Notes: a model not told the origin generated them from the sequence alone. DNA of 64,000 nt from Prochlorococcus sp. scB243_498I20 (GCA_000635015.1 JFMR01000045.1:1-64000), one strand, 5' to 3'; shown: positions 1 to 10,785, counted from the stretch's first letter. Numbers and translations are program-made.

Positions 1-2
1 CT

Positions 3-356
3 CATATTTGCTTATCTTTTAATAAACAATGTCTAATTCTAGATACTCATAAATTATTTGCTTTTCCAATTTCTTTCTCAATTTTTTTGATTATTGCTAT
101 TGCAATTTATAAGAGAAGTTTGCTTAATGAAAATTGGAAATATCTCACAACACTTATTTTTCTCTTGTTTTCCCAAATTACTTTGGGCGTTTTAAGTCTT
201 AAAACAAATTTGAATGAACCTATTTTTATTATCGGTCATCAACTTAACGCCTCTTTATTTATTGCGATATTAACAACATTAATTTTTAGAAATCCTTTTA
301 CCAAAAAAGGTCATAACCACTACCTTAATCCCCAAACGGTCGGTATCAACTCATGA
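3..356 (+). CDS. ctaA: Heme A synthase (CtaA/COX15 family), C-terminal part, truncated by window start
   Basis: Frame open from window start to stop at 356; hydrophobic helices with '..[20 protein letters not shown]' C-terminus; overlaps ctaB start by ATGA. Confidence 0.75.
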   Translation, partial: HICLSFNKQCLILDTHKLFAFPISFSIFLIIAIAIYKRSLLNENWKYLTTLIFLLFSQITLGVLSLKTNLNEPIFIIGHQLNASLFIAILTTLIFRNPFTKKGHNHYLNPQTVGINS

Positions 357-1354
357 ACAGTAGTAACTTAGGAAACCTGAACTATAAATCTTCAATTAGG
401 GATGAAGTTGTACCTTCAAGAAAAAGACTAACTTTGCCGCCTTGGCTTGAAGTAGCAAAACCTAGATTAATCCCACTTTTACTGGCAACAACTTTGGGAG
501 GAATGGCTTTAACAGAAGAATGGCCTTTGTCTTCCCCAAAACTTATCTGCACTCTAGGAGGAGGCGCTTTGGCAGCAGCAGCAGCAGGAGCTCTTAATTG
601 CTTGTGGGAAATGGAATTAGATAAGAGGATGACAAGAACTAGCAAAAGAGCCTTGCCAGCAGGAAAGTTGTCATCTGAGACTGTATTTTTAGCCGCCGTT
701 TCATGTACTTTGGCAGCTTCGATGCTTTTAGTAAGTGGTGTAAATTATTTGGCTGCAGGTTTAACCCTTCTTGGTTTATTTAGCTACGTAATTTTATATA
801 CAGTTATTTTGAAACCTCGTACAACTAAAAACATTGTTTTCGGAGGAGTTGCTGGTGCGATACCACCCTTAGTTGGAGCGTCTGCTGCCACAGGGCATGT
901 AGGTCTTAGTGGTTGGTGGTTGTTTGGTTTAGTAATGTTATGGACCCCGGCTCATTTTTGGGCACTTGCAATTTTGTTGAAGGATGATTACGCATCTGTT
1001 GGTATTCCTATGCTCCCTTCTGTAAAAGGATCTGATTTTACTGCTAAAGCGATTTCCCGTTACGGATGGGCAACAGTTTTAATGAGTATTATGGGAGTCT
1101 TTGCTTTACCTGAAGGGGGTCTCTTATACGAGATTATGTTATTGCCATTTAATGGAAGACTTTTGCAATTAATAAATGAATTAAAGAAATCTCCTGATGA
1201 TCTTTCTAAAGCAAAGTCTCTTTTTAGGTGGTCTATTCTCTACATGTTTGGCATTTGTCTTTTGTTATTAATTTCCAGAACCCAACTATCAGTAGAATTT
1301 GAACAGCAATCTATGCAAATATTTTTATCTATTGTATCCCTGCTTAGTAATTAA
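353..1354 (+). CDS. ctaB: Protoheme IX farnesyltransferase
   Basis: UbiA-family; '[26 protein letters not shown]' and '[12 protein letters not shown]' motifs. Confidence 0.95.
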   Translation: MNSSNLGNLNYKSSIRDEVVPSRKRLTLPPWLEVAKPRLIPLLLATTLGGMALTEEWPLSSPKLICTLGGGALAAAAAGALNCLWEMELDKRMTRTSKRALPAGKLSSETVFLAAVSCTLAASMLLVSGVNYLAAGLTLLGLFSYVILYTVILKPRTTKNIVFGGVAGAIPPLVGASAATGHVGLSGWWLFGLVMLWTPAHFWALAILLKDDYASVGIPMLPSVKGSDFTAKAISRYGWATVLMSIMGVFALPEGGLLYEIMLLPFNGRLLQLINELKKSPDDLSKAKSLFRWSILYMFGICLLLLISRTQLSVEFEQQSMQIFLSIVSLLSN

Positions 1355-1390
1355 ATTAGATGTAAAATGTTTTTTAAATAAATATTAAGC

Positions 1391-2410
1391 TTGATGAATT
1401 ATATAAAAGTTAAAGGGCTCTCAAAATCTTATTCAGATATCAATGCATTAAAAAATTTATCGATGGAAATTGAAGCTGGCACATTATTTGGAATACTAGG
1501 TCCAAATGGTGCTGGCAAATCAACACTAATAAAAATACTCGCTACTTTAATAGAGCCTGATAGTGGAGAAGTTTTTATAAATAATATTAATCTGATAAAA
1601 AATTCAAGGAAAATTAGAGAATTAATTGGTTATGTTGCCCAAGATATTGCACTTGATAAAATATTAACTGGACGAGAGCTTTTAGATTTTCAATCAGATT
1701 TATATCACATCAACAAAAATAAAAAATTTGAAAGGATAAATAAATTAATAGATCAATTAGAAATGAATAATTGGATTGATCGAAAGTGCGGAACTTATTC
1801 AGGGGGAATGAAAAGAAGAATAGATCTGGCAGCTGGACTTTTACATTTGCCCCAAGTATTAATTTTGGATGAACCTACAGTTGGTTTAGATATTGAAAGT
1901 AGAAATATTATATGGCAACTTTTGAAAGATTTGAGAAATAATGGAATGACCATTATTTTAAGTAGTCATTATCTTGATGAGATAGATAAATTAGCAGACA
2001 GATTAGTCATAATTGATGATGGAAGAGTTATAGCGAAAGGAACTCCTGCTGAGCTCAAAAATAAATTAGGAGGAGATAGAGTAACTTTGAAAGTAAGAGA
2101 ATTCAGTAATCAGGAAGAAGCAAATAATATATGTAAAATTTTATCTTCACTAGATGGAATTAGTCAGATTATCATAAATGAAGCACAAGGTTTCTCTATA
2201 AATTTCGTAGCAGATAAGCAAAAAGATTTACTTACGAAGCTAAAAGTGGAATTGGCTTTCTCAAAGTTTGAAATTTTTTCTCTTACCCAAAGTCAGCCAA
2301 GCTTGGATGATGTATATCTCCAGGCAACTGGGAAAACATTATTGGATGCTGAAATTTCTATGGCAGGGAAAAGAGACCTAAAAAAAGAATCAAAGCAATC
2401 CATGCGATAA
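1391..2410 (+). CDS. ABC transporter ATP-binding protein (DrrA-like, ABC-2 type exporter)
   Basis: Walker A GPNGAGKST, signature YSGGMKRR, Walker B VLILDEPT. Confidence 0.93.
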   Translation: MMNYIKVKGLSKSYSDINALKNLSMEIEAGTLFGILGPNGAGKSTLIKILATLIEPDSGEVFINNINLIKNSRKIRELIGYVAQDIALDKILTGRELLDFQSDLYHINKNKKFERINKLIDQLEMNNWIDRKCGTYSGGMKRRIDLAAGLLHLPQVLILDEPTVGLDIESRNIIWQLLKDLRNNGMTIILSSHYLDEIDKLADRLVIIDDGRVIAKGTPAELKNKLGGDRVTLKVREFSNQEEANNICKILSSLDGISQIIINEAQGFSINFVADKQKDLLTKLKVELAFSKFEIFSLTQSQPSLDDVYLQATGKTLLDAEISMAGKRDLKKESKQSMR

Positions 2411-2458
2411 AAAAACTTTTGGTTAACTAACTATAATGAATACTAATTATTGCTAATT

Positions 2459-3283
2459 ATGGAATTACAACAGTATAATTTATTTTTTTTATATCAAGAA
2501 ACATTTGCCTTAACAAAGAGATTATTTATTCAATTAAAAAGAAGACCATCAACTCTTTTAGCAGGAATATTACAACCAATAATTTGGCTTTTTTTATTTG
2601 GGGCATTATTCTCTAAAGCTCCTGAAGGTTTTTTACCGGGTGTTGATTCTTATGGGAATTTTTTAGGAGCAGGACTTATTGTTTTTACTGCTTTTAGCGG
2701 AGCCCTAAACTCTGGTCTCCCTTTAATGTTTGATAGAGAGTTTGGATTTCTTAATAGATTACTTGTGGCTCCTTTAACCAGTAGATTATCCATAGTTTTA
2801 TCTTCTTTTTTTTACATAACAATCTTGAGCTTTGTTCAGAGTGTTGTAATAATGATTGTTTCATACATTTTGGGTTATGGATGGCCCAACTTATATGGTT
2901 TAGGAATTGTATTTACAACACTAATTTTATTAGTTCTTTTTGTGACATCAATAAGTTTATGTTTAGCATTTGTTTTGCCTGGACATATTGAATTAATTGC
3001 TCTTATATTCGTAATAAATTTACCTCTTCTATTTGCGAGTACTGCTTTAGCTCCAATATCTTTTATGCCAAATTGGCTGGGCTGGTTAGCTTCATTAAAT
3101 CCATTAACTTTTGCTATTGAACCTATTAGGACTGCCTATACACAAACTATGAATTTAGAATTAGTGGCTTTACATGCCCCATATGGTGATTTAACTTGTA
3201 AGAGTTGTATCTCAATTTTATTCTATTTAACAGTTTTTTCCTTGATTATTATAAGGCCTCTGTTAAATAGAAAGTTAAATTAG
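2459..3283 (+). CDS. ABC-2 type transporter permease (DrrB-like)
   Basis: Six-TM ABC-2 permease following the ATPase; ORF opens at TTG 2450 but ATG 2459 is the likelier start. Confidence 0.88.
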   Translation: MELQQYNLFFLYQETFALTKRLFIQLKRRPSTLLAGILQPIIWLFLFGALFSKAPEGFLPGVDSYGNFLGAGLIVFTAFSGALNSGLPLMFDREFGFLNRLLVAPLTSRLSIVLSSFFYITILSFVQSVVIMIVSYILGYGWPNLYGLGIVFTTLILLVLFVTSISLCLAFVLPGHIELIALIFVINLPLLFASTALAPISFMPNWLGWLASLNPLTFAIEPIRTAYTQTMNLELVALHAPYGDLTCKSCISILFYLTVFSLIIIRPLLNRKLN

Positions 3284-3290
3284 AAATTTT

Positions 3291-3722
3291 ATGCTTTTAA
3301 AAAATCATTTAATAGAAGTTTTTAAACAAGCCTCTTTAGAAAATAATTTTTTGCTTAAAGAAAATGTCGTTCTTAAGTGGGTCCATAGATTTGGGATTGA
3401 TTCATTAAATGATTTATTAATCCATAGTTCACAACAAAAAGAAAATCATCGTGAAGAAGAAAATCAAGAACAGATCTCTTTAATTGTTGAATTGCATGAA
3501 GAAAATCAAGAACAAATTAAGCTTGAATTATCAAAAACTTTTGAAAATATTGAAGAAAAAAAGTGGGAATCAAATGGCCTGGAAACTGCTAGCAGCAATG
3601 AAATATCTAGCAAAAATCAAAATTCTAATAAAATAAATCAATTTACTGAAACCCCAAAATTACCCCTGCCTTATATTAAAAATTTAAGAAAGTGGATTAA
3701 CAACGATAAAAAAGCTAGTTAG
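3291..3722 (+). CDS. Hypothetical protein, charged, with internal EENQEQI duplication
   Basis: Intact ORF co-directional with the ABC transporter; no family recognised. Confidence 0.6.
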   Translation: MLLKNHLIEVFKQASLENNFLLKENVVLKWVHRFGIDSLNDLLIHSSQQKENHREEENQEQISLIVELHEENQEQIKLELSKTFENIEEKKWESNGLETASSNEISSKNQNSNKINQFTETPKLPLPYIKNLRKWINNDKKAS

Positions 3723-3727
3723 CTTTT
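3708..3727 (-). terminator. Terminator-like palindrome between convergent genes
   Basis: AAAAGCTA-GT-TAGCTTTT perfect inverted repeat; minus-strand read is followed by a U tract. Confidence 0.55.
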
Positions 3728-5471
3728 ACATCATTCCCGGCATTCCCATGCCACCCATTCCTGGCATTCCCATGCCACCCATTCCCGGCATTCCCATGCC
3801 ACCCATTCCTGGCATTCCCATGCCACCCATTCCTGGCATTCCCATGCCACCCATTCCTCCCATTGGATCTCCACCTGGTCCTCCAGGGGCTGCGGCTTCA
3901 GGCTCTGGGATGTCTGCCATCGCAACTTCTGTTGTGAGGAGCATAGCTGCAATAGATACTGAATCTTGAAGAGCTAATCTTATTACTTTCGTTGGATCTA
4001 ATATTCCTGAATTTTTTAAATCCTCATATTTTCCTGAATTAGCATTAAAGCCTTTGTTAAGTCTTTTAATTTCAGCGACAACTACATCTCCATTAAAACC
4101 AGCATTTTTTGCTATTTGTTTGGTGGGTTCCAAAAGGGCTTCTTTGACTATATTTATCCCTGTTCTTAAATCATCTGAAGATGTTTCACTTAAATTTAAA
4201 AGGTCATCTGATATTTCAATTAAAGTTTGTCCTCCTCCAGAAACAACACCCTCTTCAATAGCAGCTTTCGTAGCATTAAGGGAATCTTCGATTCTCAACT
4301 TTTTATGCTTCATCTCTGTTTCTGTAGCAGCTCCTACTTTGATAAGAGCTACTCCTCCGGCTAGCTTGGCTATCCTTTCATTGATTTTATCCTGATCATA
4401 CTCAGATTCAGTTATGTTAACTTCTCTCTTTAATTTCTCTACTCTCGCTTTAACTAAATCTTTAGTGTCTTCGAAGGCAACAATTGTAGTTTTATCCTTT
4501 GTGATAGTTATTTTTTTTGCTTTTCCTAAATCATTAATCGATACTTTATCAAGTGTCATCGATTTATCTTCGCTAATTAACTTAGCCCCTGTAAGAATTG
4601 CAATATCTTCGAGGGCAGCTTTTCTTCTCTCACCAAATAACGGAGCTCTTACGGAAGCAACATTTAAAACCCCACTATTCTTATTTAAAACCAGAGTGGT
4701 TAAAGCCTCTCCTTCGATATCTTCAGCAAGAATTAGAAAAGGTGAGCTTGACTTCTGAATTTCTTCAAGTATTGGAACTAGATCAACCAAAGTTGAGACT
4801 TTTTGATCAGTTATTAATATTTTAGGATTTTCAAGTTCACAAACTTGTCTTTCTTGGTCTGTTACGAAATATGGAGAACTATAACCTCTATCAAAAGACA
4901 TACCTTCAGTTATATCTAATTCTGTTTCTAGTGATTGAGATTCTTCGACAGTTATTACACCATCTGCAGTAACAATATCCATTGCTTTCGAAATTATAGA
5001 TCCAATTTCTTCATCACCTCCAGCACTAACTGTTGCAACTTTTTGGATATCAGAACCACTTAATGAAATACTTCTGGAACTTAATTTTTCTAAGACAAAA
5101 GCTAGGCCTGCCTCCATACCTTTTTTTAACTCCATAGGGTTGGCGCCAGAAGCAATATTTTTTAATCCCTCCTGAACCATCTTCTGAGCCAAAATGGTTG
5201 CTGTTGTTGTTCCATCACCAGCACTCTCTTTTGTCTTGGATGCAACTTGTTCTATTAATTTTGCACCTAAATTAGAAATAGGGTTTTCAATCTCGATCTC
5301 TTTAGCAACTGTAGATCCATCTCTTACAATATCTGGCGAACCAAATTTCTTTTCTATTAAAACGTTTTTTGCCTTCGGCCCAATAGTAACCTTTACCGCA
5401 TTAGCTACAAAATTCACACCTTTTTCTAGCGCTTCTCTTGATTCATTAGAAAAACTTAACTGTTTAGCCAT
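3726..5471 (-). CDS. groEL: 60 kDa chaperonin GroEL with extended GGMGMPGM tail
   Basis: GroEL motifs '[48 protein letters not shown]'; GGM C-terminal repeat. Confidence 0.97.
   Translation of the reverse strand: MAKQLSFSNESREALEKGVNFVANAVKVTIGPKAKNVLIEKKFGSPDIVRDGSTVAKEIEIENPISNLGAKLIEQVASKTKESAGDGTTTATILAQKMVQEGLKNIASGANPMELKKGMEAGLAFVLEKLSSRSISLSGSDIQKVATVSAGGDEEIGSIISKAMDIVTADGVITVEESQSLETELDITEGMSFDRGYSSPYFVTDQERQVCELENPKILITDQKVSTLVDLVPILEEIQKSSSPFLILAEDIEGEALTTLVLNKNSGVLNVASVRAPLFGERRKAALEDIAILTGAKLISEDKSMTLDKVSINDLGKAKKITITKDKTTIVAFEDTKDLVKARVEKLKREVNITESEYDQDKINERIAKLAGGVALIKVGAATETEMKHKKLRIEDSLNATKAAIEEGVVSGGGQTLIEISDDLLNLSETSSDDLRTGINIVKEALLEPTKQIAKNAGFNGDVVVAEIKRLNKGFNANSGKYEDLKNSGILDPTKVIRLALQDSVSIAAMLLTTEVAMADIPEPEAAAPGGPGGDPMGGMGGMGMPGMGGMGMPGMGGMGMPGMGGMGMPGMGGMGMPGMM
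3740..3859 (-). repeat. Five near-identical 24-nt tandem repeats encoding GroEL C-terminal tail
   Basis: Unit gcattcccatgccacccattcctg repeated in register, mostly third-position c/t differences. Confidence 0.9.
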
Positions 5472-5602
5472 GTTTACTCGATCTTTTGTCTTATTCTAAT
5501 TTCCCACAGAATCATTTTTAAGGGATATTTAATTAAGTGGGGAAAGCCGAATTTCTTTTAATAGGACATACAAATTAACTCAAATAAGAGTATCTTTAAG
5601 TT

Positions 5603-5782
5603 ATGGAAGAAACAAATAATCTTATTTTTACTCTAACCGCAATCCTCGCGATTGCTATGACACTAATATACTTTCCTTTAAGATTTTTCTTAACATTAAC
5701 TGCTAGAAGTCGAAGACTAAAACTTTTACAAAAAATTAGAAGGTTGAGAGATGAATTAGGCCAGCCCTATGAAAGTACATAA
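5603..5782 (+). CDS. Small (59 aa) single-TM protein, not in ORF track
   Basis: Translated by eye: MEETNNLIFTLTAILAIAMTLIYFPLRFFLTLTARSRRLKLLQKIRRLRDELGQPYEST*; ends directly against fabG stop. Confidence 0.65.
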   Translation: MEETNNLIFTLTAILAIAMTLIYFPLRFFLTLTARSRRLKLLQKIRRLRDELGQPYEST

Positions 5783-6532
5783 CTAAATACTCATACCCCC
5801 GTCTATACTGATGGTTTGCCCTGTAATGTAACTTCCTGCATCACTTGAAACTAAGAATGAAACTAAGTTTGCAATTTGAGTACAACTTCCTAATTTCCCT
5901 AAAGGAATAACTTTTAGAATCTCTTCAGTATTAAGTTTTTCAGTCATCTCTGTTTCTATAAAACCTGGAGCTATTGCATTAACATTTATACCTCTTGAGG
6001 CAAATTCCTTAGCGCAAGTTTTGGTAAATCCAATAACTCCAGCTTTGGCTGCAGAATAATTTGCCTGTCCAGGATTACCAATTATGCCAACAACAGATGA
6101 AATATTTACGATGCTACCACTTCTTTTTTTCATCATAAATTTTGAAGCATATTTTGTACAAAGAAAAACTCCTTTTAAGTTTGTATTTAGTACATCATCC
6201 CATTGTTCCGATTTCATTCTCATCAATAGTCCATCTCTAGTAATTCCAGCATTGTTAATGAGGATATCAATGGTGCCATTAATTTTGATTATTTCTTCAA
6301 AAGCTGAACTGACAGAATCTTCTTTTGAAACATCAAATTTTAATTTATGAGCTTTACCTCCTGAATTTTTTATTAAATTTACAACTTCTTCAGCTTTTTC
6401 ATCAGAAGAAGAGTAATTAATAAAAACTTCTGCTCCCAATCGGCTTAGTTCTAAAGCAATTTCTTTACCAATTCCTCTGCTAGCTCCAGTGATTAAAGCA
6501 ATTTTGCCTGATAATGAATCTTTATTGGACAT
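5783..6532 (-). CDS. fabG: 3-oxoacyl-[acyl-carrier-protein] reductase
   Basis: SDR TGASRGIG, NNAG, YSAAKAG motifs; FabG-type 'GFIETEMTEKL'. Confidence 0.95.
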   Translation of the reverse strand: MSNKDSLSGKIALITGASRGIGKEIALELSRLGAEVFINYSSSDEKAEEVVNLIKNSGGKAHKLKFDVSKEDSVSSAFEEIIKINGTIDILINNAGITRDGLLMRMKSEQWDDVLNTNLKGVFLCTKYASKFMMKKRSGSIVNISSVVGIIGNPGQANYSAAKAGVIGFTKTCAKEFASRGINVNAIAPGFIETEMTEKLNTEEILKVIPLGKLGSCTQIANLVSFLVSSDAGSYITGQTISIDGGMSI

Positions 6533-6625
6533 TATGAAATTTTTATAATTTTCAATCGTAGTACTATTTGTGTAAAGATATTGCTTTTATTTATAATTGT
6601 CTAGAAAATATTAAGACCTTCTATT

Positions 6626-7297
6626 GTGCACTTTTTAATACCAGCTGCAGGGAGCGGTAGCAGAATGAAAGCTGGAAAAAATAAATTACTTATTGATTTA
6701 GAGGGAGAATCTTTGATTTATTGGACACTTAAATCTGTATTTTCTGCAAGCTCAACAAATTGGGTTGGAATAATTGGGCAACCGAAAGATAAAAACTTAT
6801 TATTAAATTCAGCTAAGGATTTTGCTCATAAAGTTCATTGGATTAATGGTGGTAACACCAGACAACAGTCAGTTTTTAATGGTTTAAAAATGTTACCAAA
6901 AGATGCTGAAAAAGTTTTAATACATGATGGCGCTAGATGTCTAATTAATCCTGAATTGATAGACCTTTGTGCTAAGCAATTAGATGAAAATGAAGCTGTA
7001 ATTTTGGCTACTAAGGTAACAGATACTATAAAGATTGTTGATAATGAAGGTTTTATTAAAGAAACACCAGACAGAAATTATTTATGGGCAGCGCAAACTC
7101 CTCAGGGCTTTTTAGTAGATAGATTAAAAAAAGCTCATAAGATGGCAATTGATAAAAACTGGAAAGTCACAGATGATGCTTCTCTATTCGAAATGCTTAA
7201 TTGGAAAGTAAAGATTATTGAAGGAACTTATTCAAATATAAAAATTACATCCCCTATAGATTTGAAAATAGCAAAACTTTTTGTTAAGAACTCCTAG
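6626..7297 (+). CDS. ispD: 2-C-methyl-D-erythritol 4-phosphate cytidylyltransferase
   Basis: PAAGSGSRM, VLIHDGARCLI, 'AQTPQGF' motifs. Confidence 0.93.
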   Translation: MHFLIPAAGSGSRMKAGKNKLLIDLEGESLIYWTLKSVFSASSTNWVGIIGQPKDKNLLLNSAKDFAHKVHWINGGNTRQQSVFNGLKMLPKDAEKVLIHDGARCLINPELIDLCAKQLDENEAVILATKVTDTIKIVDNEGFIKETPDRNYLWAAQTPQGFLVDRLKKAHKMAIDKNWKVTDDASLFEMLNWKVKIIEGTYSNIKITSPIDLKIAKLFVKNS

Positions 7298-8167
7298 TTA
7301 AAAAGGTTTATCGATACTAAGAATGCCGTTGTCACCATTTAAGGTTGCTACATACCCTAACGGGATGCATGCATTCCCTGATATATGGCCTATTGGGAGA
7401 TCAAAAAGAATAGGAAAATCGAACTCTTGGAGTCTTTCAATAATGCATTTTTTTAGTAAGTTTTTCCAGTCAAGGTCGCAGGAATCATTAGAAAAACTTC
7501 CGAATCCAATACCAGCAATTTCAGAAAGTGTTTTAGTCATTCTGAGGTAAGTCAACATGCGATCAATTTTATAAATATCTTCGTTAATATCTTCAAAGAT
7601 TATTATTTTTCCTTTGCAATCTGGAAAGTGATTAGTACCAATTAAAAAAGTAGCAATAGTTAAGTTAGAAACGATAATTTCTCCTTTAGCTTTTCCAGCT
7701 CTTAAAGGAATTCCTCTTATGTCCTCAACATATCCCTCAAAAAGTAAATTTCTTAATCTCTCGAGACTCCACTCTGGCTCTTTGAAAAGGCCAGTAACCA
7801 TTGGGCCATGAATAGAACCTATAAATCCTTGAGAATATTTAGATAGTAATAAAGAACATGTATCTGAGAATCCAAGCATTAAACCATTCTGCCAAGAAGG
7901 TTCTTTTTCTAAAAGTCTTGCTGAACCCCAGCCTCCTTTTGCAAAAATGATTAACTTACTATTTTGTGCTTTTTCCAGTTCTTCAAATCTAGTTAGATCA
8001 TCGCCTGCAAAATAACCAAATTTTTTTGATAGAGAATTATTTTCATTAATTTCCAAACCCCAGTTTTTTAAGATTTCTATGCCTTTTTGAAAATTTTCGT
8101 CTTCATCAATAAAGGAGCCTGGAGCTAAAATATCTATTAAATCCCCTTTTTTTAATCTAAAAACCAT
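7298..8167 (-). CDS. ldcA: LD-carboxypeptidase (MccF/LdcA, S66 family)
   Basis: S66 features 'FAKGGWGSARLLE', 'GFSDTCSLLL', 'GPMVTGL'. Confidence 0.85.
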   Translation of the reverse strand: MVFRLKKGDLIDILAPGSFIDEDENFQKGIEILKNWGLEINENNSLSKKFGYFAGDDLTRFEELEKAQNSKLIIFAKGGWGSARLLEKEPSWQNGLMLGFSDTCSLLLSKYSQGFIGSIHGPMVTGLFKEPEWSLERLRNLLFEGYVEDIRGIPLRAGKAKGEIIVSNLTIATFLIGTNHFPDCKGKIIIFEDINEDIYKIDRMLTYLRMTKTLSEIAGIGFGSFSNDSCDLDWKNLLKKCIIERLQEFDFPILFDLPIGHISGNACIPLGYVATLNGDNGILSIDKPF

Positions 8168-8176
8168 ATTTAGAAT

Positions 8177-9085
8177 TTATGAGGCAATAATAATTCCTAA
8201 TAAAATGACTCCTCCATAAATTGATTGATTTTTGAAGTGATTTCCAATATTTTTTATTGATTGATTTTCTTCAGGAAATACTTTTAATATATCTCTCTGC
8301 ATTAAGATTGACGTTGCAAGCCAAATTGGCCAAAAAATAAAATCCATTTGATTAATAAATCCGCATATTGCCAGAAAACAAGAAGTTAAAAAATAACAAA
8401 TTTGAATGGTAATTCTTGTATTGTTCCGGAGGTTAACAGCGGAACTATTTATCCCAATTTTGATATCATATTTTTTATCGGCCAAAGCATAAATCGTGTC
8501 AAAGCCAAAAGTCCAAAAAATGGTAGCTAGCCAGCAAAATAATAAAACAATACTATTTAAATTGCCTTCATTTGCTGCCCAGGGAATTAAGACAGCAAAA
8601 CCCCAGCATATGGATAAGATTAATTGAGGATATTTAAACCATCTTTTGGCAGAGGGATAAATTAAAATGATAGGTAAAGCTAAAAAAGCAAGTGCAATGG
8701 AAAGGATTCTTCCAGGCTGAGGTAGTGACAAAGTTAAAAAGAAGCTACATAAAATTAAAAAGAAAAGAATTGAATAAGCTGTTTTAAGACCGATTTTATT
8801 TGAAGCTAGAGGTCTATTTTTTGTCCTAATAACTCTTTGATCAATTTTTTTGTCCCAAATATCATTAACCACGCAGCCTAATCCACTAACCAGTAGTCCT
8901 CCCAGTGTTATTCTAAGCAACATTAAAAATGTTGGATTAGCATCTGGGGTTAAATATAAACTCCATCCAGCAGGAATAAGTAAGATCATTCTTCCAGTCG
9001 GCTTATTCCACCTTAATAATTCAAAAAAAGTACTTAATTTAATTTGTCGATTTTTATTTTGCATATCACCTATTGTATATTTCAT
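8177..9085 (-). CDS. 4-hydroxybenzoate polyprenyltransferase-like prenyltransferase (UbiA family)
   Basis: 'NDIWDKKIDQRVIRTKNRPLAS' and 'DTIYALADKKYDIKIGINSS' motifs; start may be internal (MQNK). Confidence 0.88.
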   Translation of the reverse strand: MKYTIGDMQNKNRQIKLSTFFELLRWNKPTGRMILLIPAGWSLYLTPDANPTFLMLLRITLGGLLVSGLGCVVNDIWDKKIDQRVIRTKNRPLASNKIGLKTAYSILFFLILCSFFLTLSLPQPGRILSIALAFLALPIILIYPSAKRWFKYPQLILSICWGFAVLIPWAANEGNLNSIVLLFCWLATIFWTFGFDTIYALADKKYDIKIGINSSAVNLRNNTRITIQICYFLTSCFLAICGFINQMDFIFWPIWLATSILMQRDILKVFPEENQSIKNIGNHFKNQSIYGGVILLGIIIAS

Positions 9086-9189
9086 ATTTTTAAATAGTCT
9101 TACTAGGATAAAATGATTTCTATTATTTAATAATCAATGTTGTGTATATTTATTAATGGATTAAAGATATTTGCATCTTATAAAAAGAA

Positions 9190-10785
9190 ATGATACTGAA
9201 ACAAGATTTAAGATATTCTCAAGAAAAGCAAATTTTAGTAGCTTCTATAGATATTGGAACTAACTCTACACATCTCTTGGTGGCAGAAATTAATCTAGAA
9301 TTAAAATCATTTGCAATAAAATTCACTGATAAATCAACCACTCGTCTTGGAGAAAGAGATGAGGAGGGTAATCTTTCTGAAGAATCAATCCAAAGAGCCT
9401 TAATTACTCTTAAGCGATTTAAGGAATATTGTAAAAGTAATGGAGTAAAACAAATAGTAACAGCAGCAACAAGTGCAGTTAGGGAAGCTCCAAATGGTCA
9501 AGATTTTATTAGAAGAGTTCTTGATGAAACTGATATCCAAATAGAAATGATAAGTGGTTCTGAGGAAGCCAGATTAATTTACCTTGGTGTACTTTCTGGT
9601 ATGGCTTTTGAAGATCAGTCTTTTGTAATCATAGATATTGGAGGAGGATCTACAGAATTAATACTTGCTGATAAAAAAGATGCTAGAGCTCTTACCAGTT
9701 CGAGAATTGGTGCGGTAAGACTTAAAAATGATTTTTTAAATAAAGAGTCTTTAAATTCAGAAAGATCGGGTTTTCTAACAACTTTTATTAAGGGATCTTT
9801 AGAACCATCTGTTCGAAAAATAAAGAATAGATCTAAGGGAGATAAGACTTTATCTATGATTGCAACTAGTGGTACTGCAACCTCATTAGGCAATTTGATT
9901 TCAGATGATTTGGGAGAATCTAAACAAAAGTTGCATGGCTATAAATTTAAAAGGGAAAATTTACAAAATGTATTGGAAAAACTAATTAAATTGCCAGTTG
10001 CGGAAATCAAGAAAATACCTTCATTAAGTGAGAGAAGAGCAGAAATAATTGTTCCAGGAGCATTGATATTAAACACCGCAATGGAGATGTTGAACTTTAA
10101 TGAATTAACTATAAGTGAGAGGGCGCTTAGAGAGGGATTAGTTGTTGATTGGATGCTTCGTAAAGGGATAATAAAAAACGAGTTAAATATTCAAAGCAAT
10201 ATTAGAAAAACAACCATAGTTCATCAGGCCAGAAAGTTTGGAGTAGATAGTACAAGAGCTGAGAAAGTTATCGATATTGCCTTTCAAATCTACGATCAGA
10301 CTAAAAATATTTTTCATAGCGACACTGACCCTAAAGCCAAAGAACTTCTTTGGGCGGCTTCTAATCTCTATAATTGTGGAAAATACGTAAATGTTGGTTC
10401 ATATCACAAACACTCTTGGTACTTAATAAAAAATTGTGAGTTGTTGGGATATTCTGAAGCAGAAACAAATATTATTGCTTCAATTGCAAGGTACCATAGA
10501 AAGACTCTACCCAAGAAAAGACATGAGTCTTGGCAAAATTTAATATCCAAAGAAGAAAAAACATTAGTTCTTGAAATGTCATTAATCCTGAGACTAGCAG
10601 TAGCTCTTGATCAAAGACCTGACAAGGTGATCTCCTCAATTCAAATAAAATTGCAGGAAAATAATCTTACATTTCAACTTTTACCTTTAGATAGAAACCA
10701 TGATCTTCTTCTTGAAAAATGGAACTTAGGATTATGCCGTAATGTAATAAAAGAACTAAAGAATTTGGAATTAAAAGTTATTTAG
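9190..10785 (+). CDS. ppx: Exopolyphosphatase / guanosine pentaphosphate phosphohydrolase
   Basis: Ppx/GppA 'ASIDIGTNSTHLLVAE', 'IIDIGGGSTEL', C-terminal HD-like region. Confidence 0.93.
   Translation: MILKQDLRYSQEKQILVASIDIGTNSTHLLVAEINLELKSFAIKFTDKSTTRLGERDEEGNLSEESIQRALITLKRFKEYCKSNGVKQIVTAATSAVREAPNGQDFIRRVLDETDIQIEMISGSEEARLIYLGVLSGMAFEDQSFVIIDIGGGSTELILADKKDARALTSSRIGAVRLKNDFLNKESLNSERSGFLTTFIKGSLEPSVRKIKNRSKGDKTLSMIATSGTATSLGNLISDDLGESKQKLHGYKFKRENLQNVLEKLIKLPVAEIKKIPSLSERRAEIIVPGALILNTAMEMLNFNELTISERALREGLVVDWMLRKGIIKNELNIQSNIRKTTIVHQARKFGVDSTRAEKVIDIAFQIYDQTKNIFHSDTDPKAKELLWAASNLYNCGKYVNVGSYHKHSWYLIKNCELLGYSEAETNIIASIARYHRKTLPKKRHESWQNLISKEEKTLVLEMSLILRLAVALDQRPDKVISSIQIKLQENNLTFQLLPLDRNHDLLLEKWNLGLCRNVIKELKNLELKVI

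Noticed and set aside
382-645. Minus-strand ORF inside ctaB
   Set aside because: Antisense of a well-recognised gene, composition looks non-coding.
3731-3969. ORFs 3731..3952 (-) and 3748..3969 (+) over the groEL tail
   Set aside because: Low-complexity alternate-frame translations ([16 protein letters not shown]) created by the 24-nt repeat; the groEL frame explains the sequence.
4054-5499. Several plus-strand ORFs antisense to groEL (4054, 4414, 4598, 5194)
   Set aside because: Fully antisense to groEL, no recognisable domains; typical shadow ORFs.
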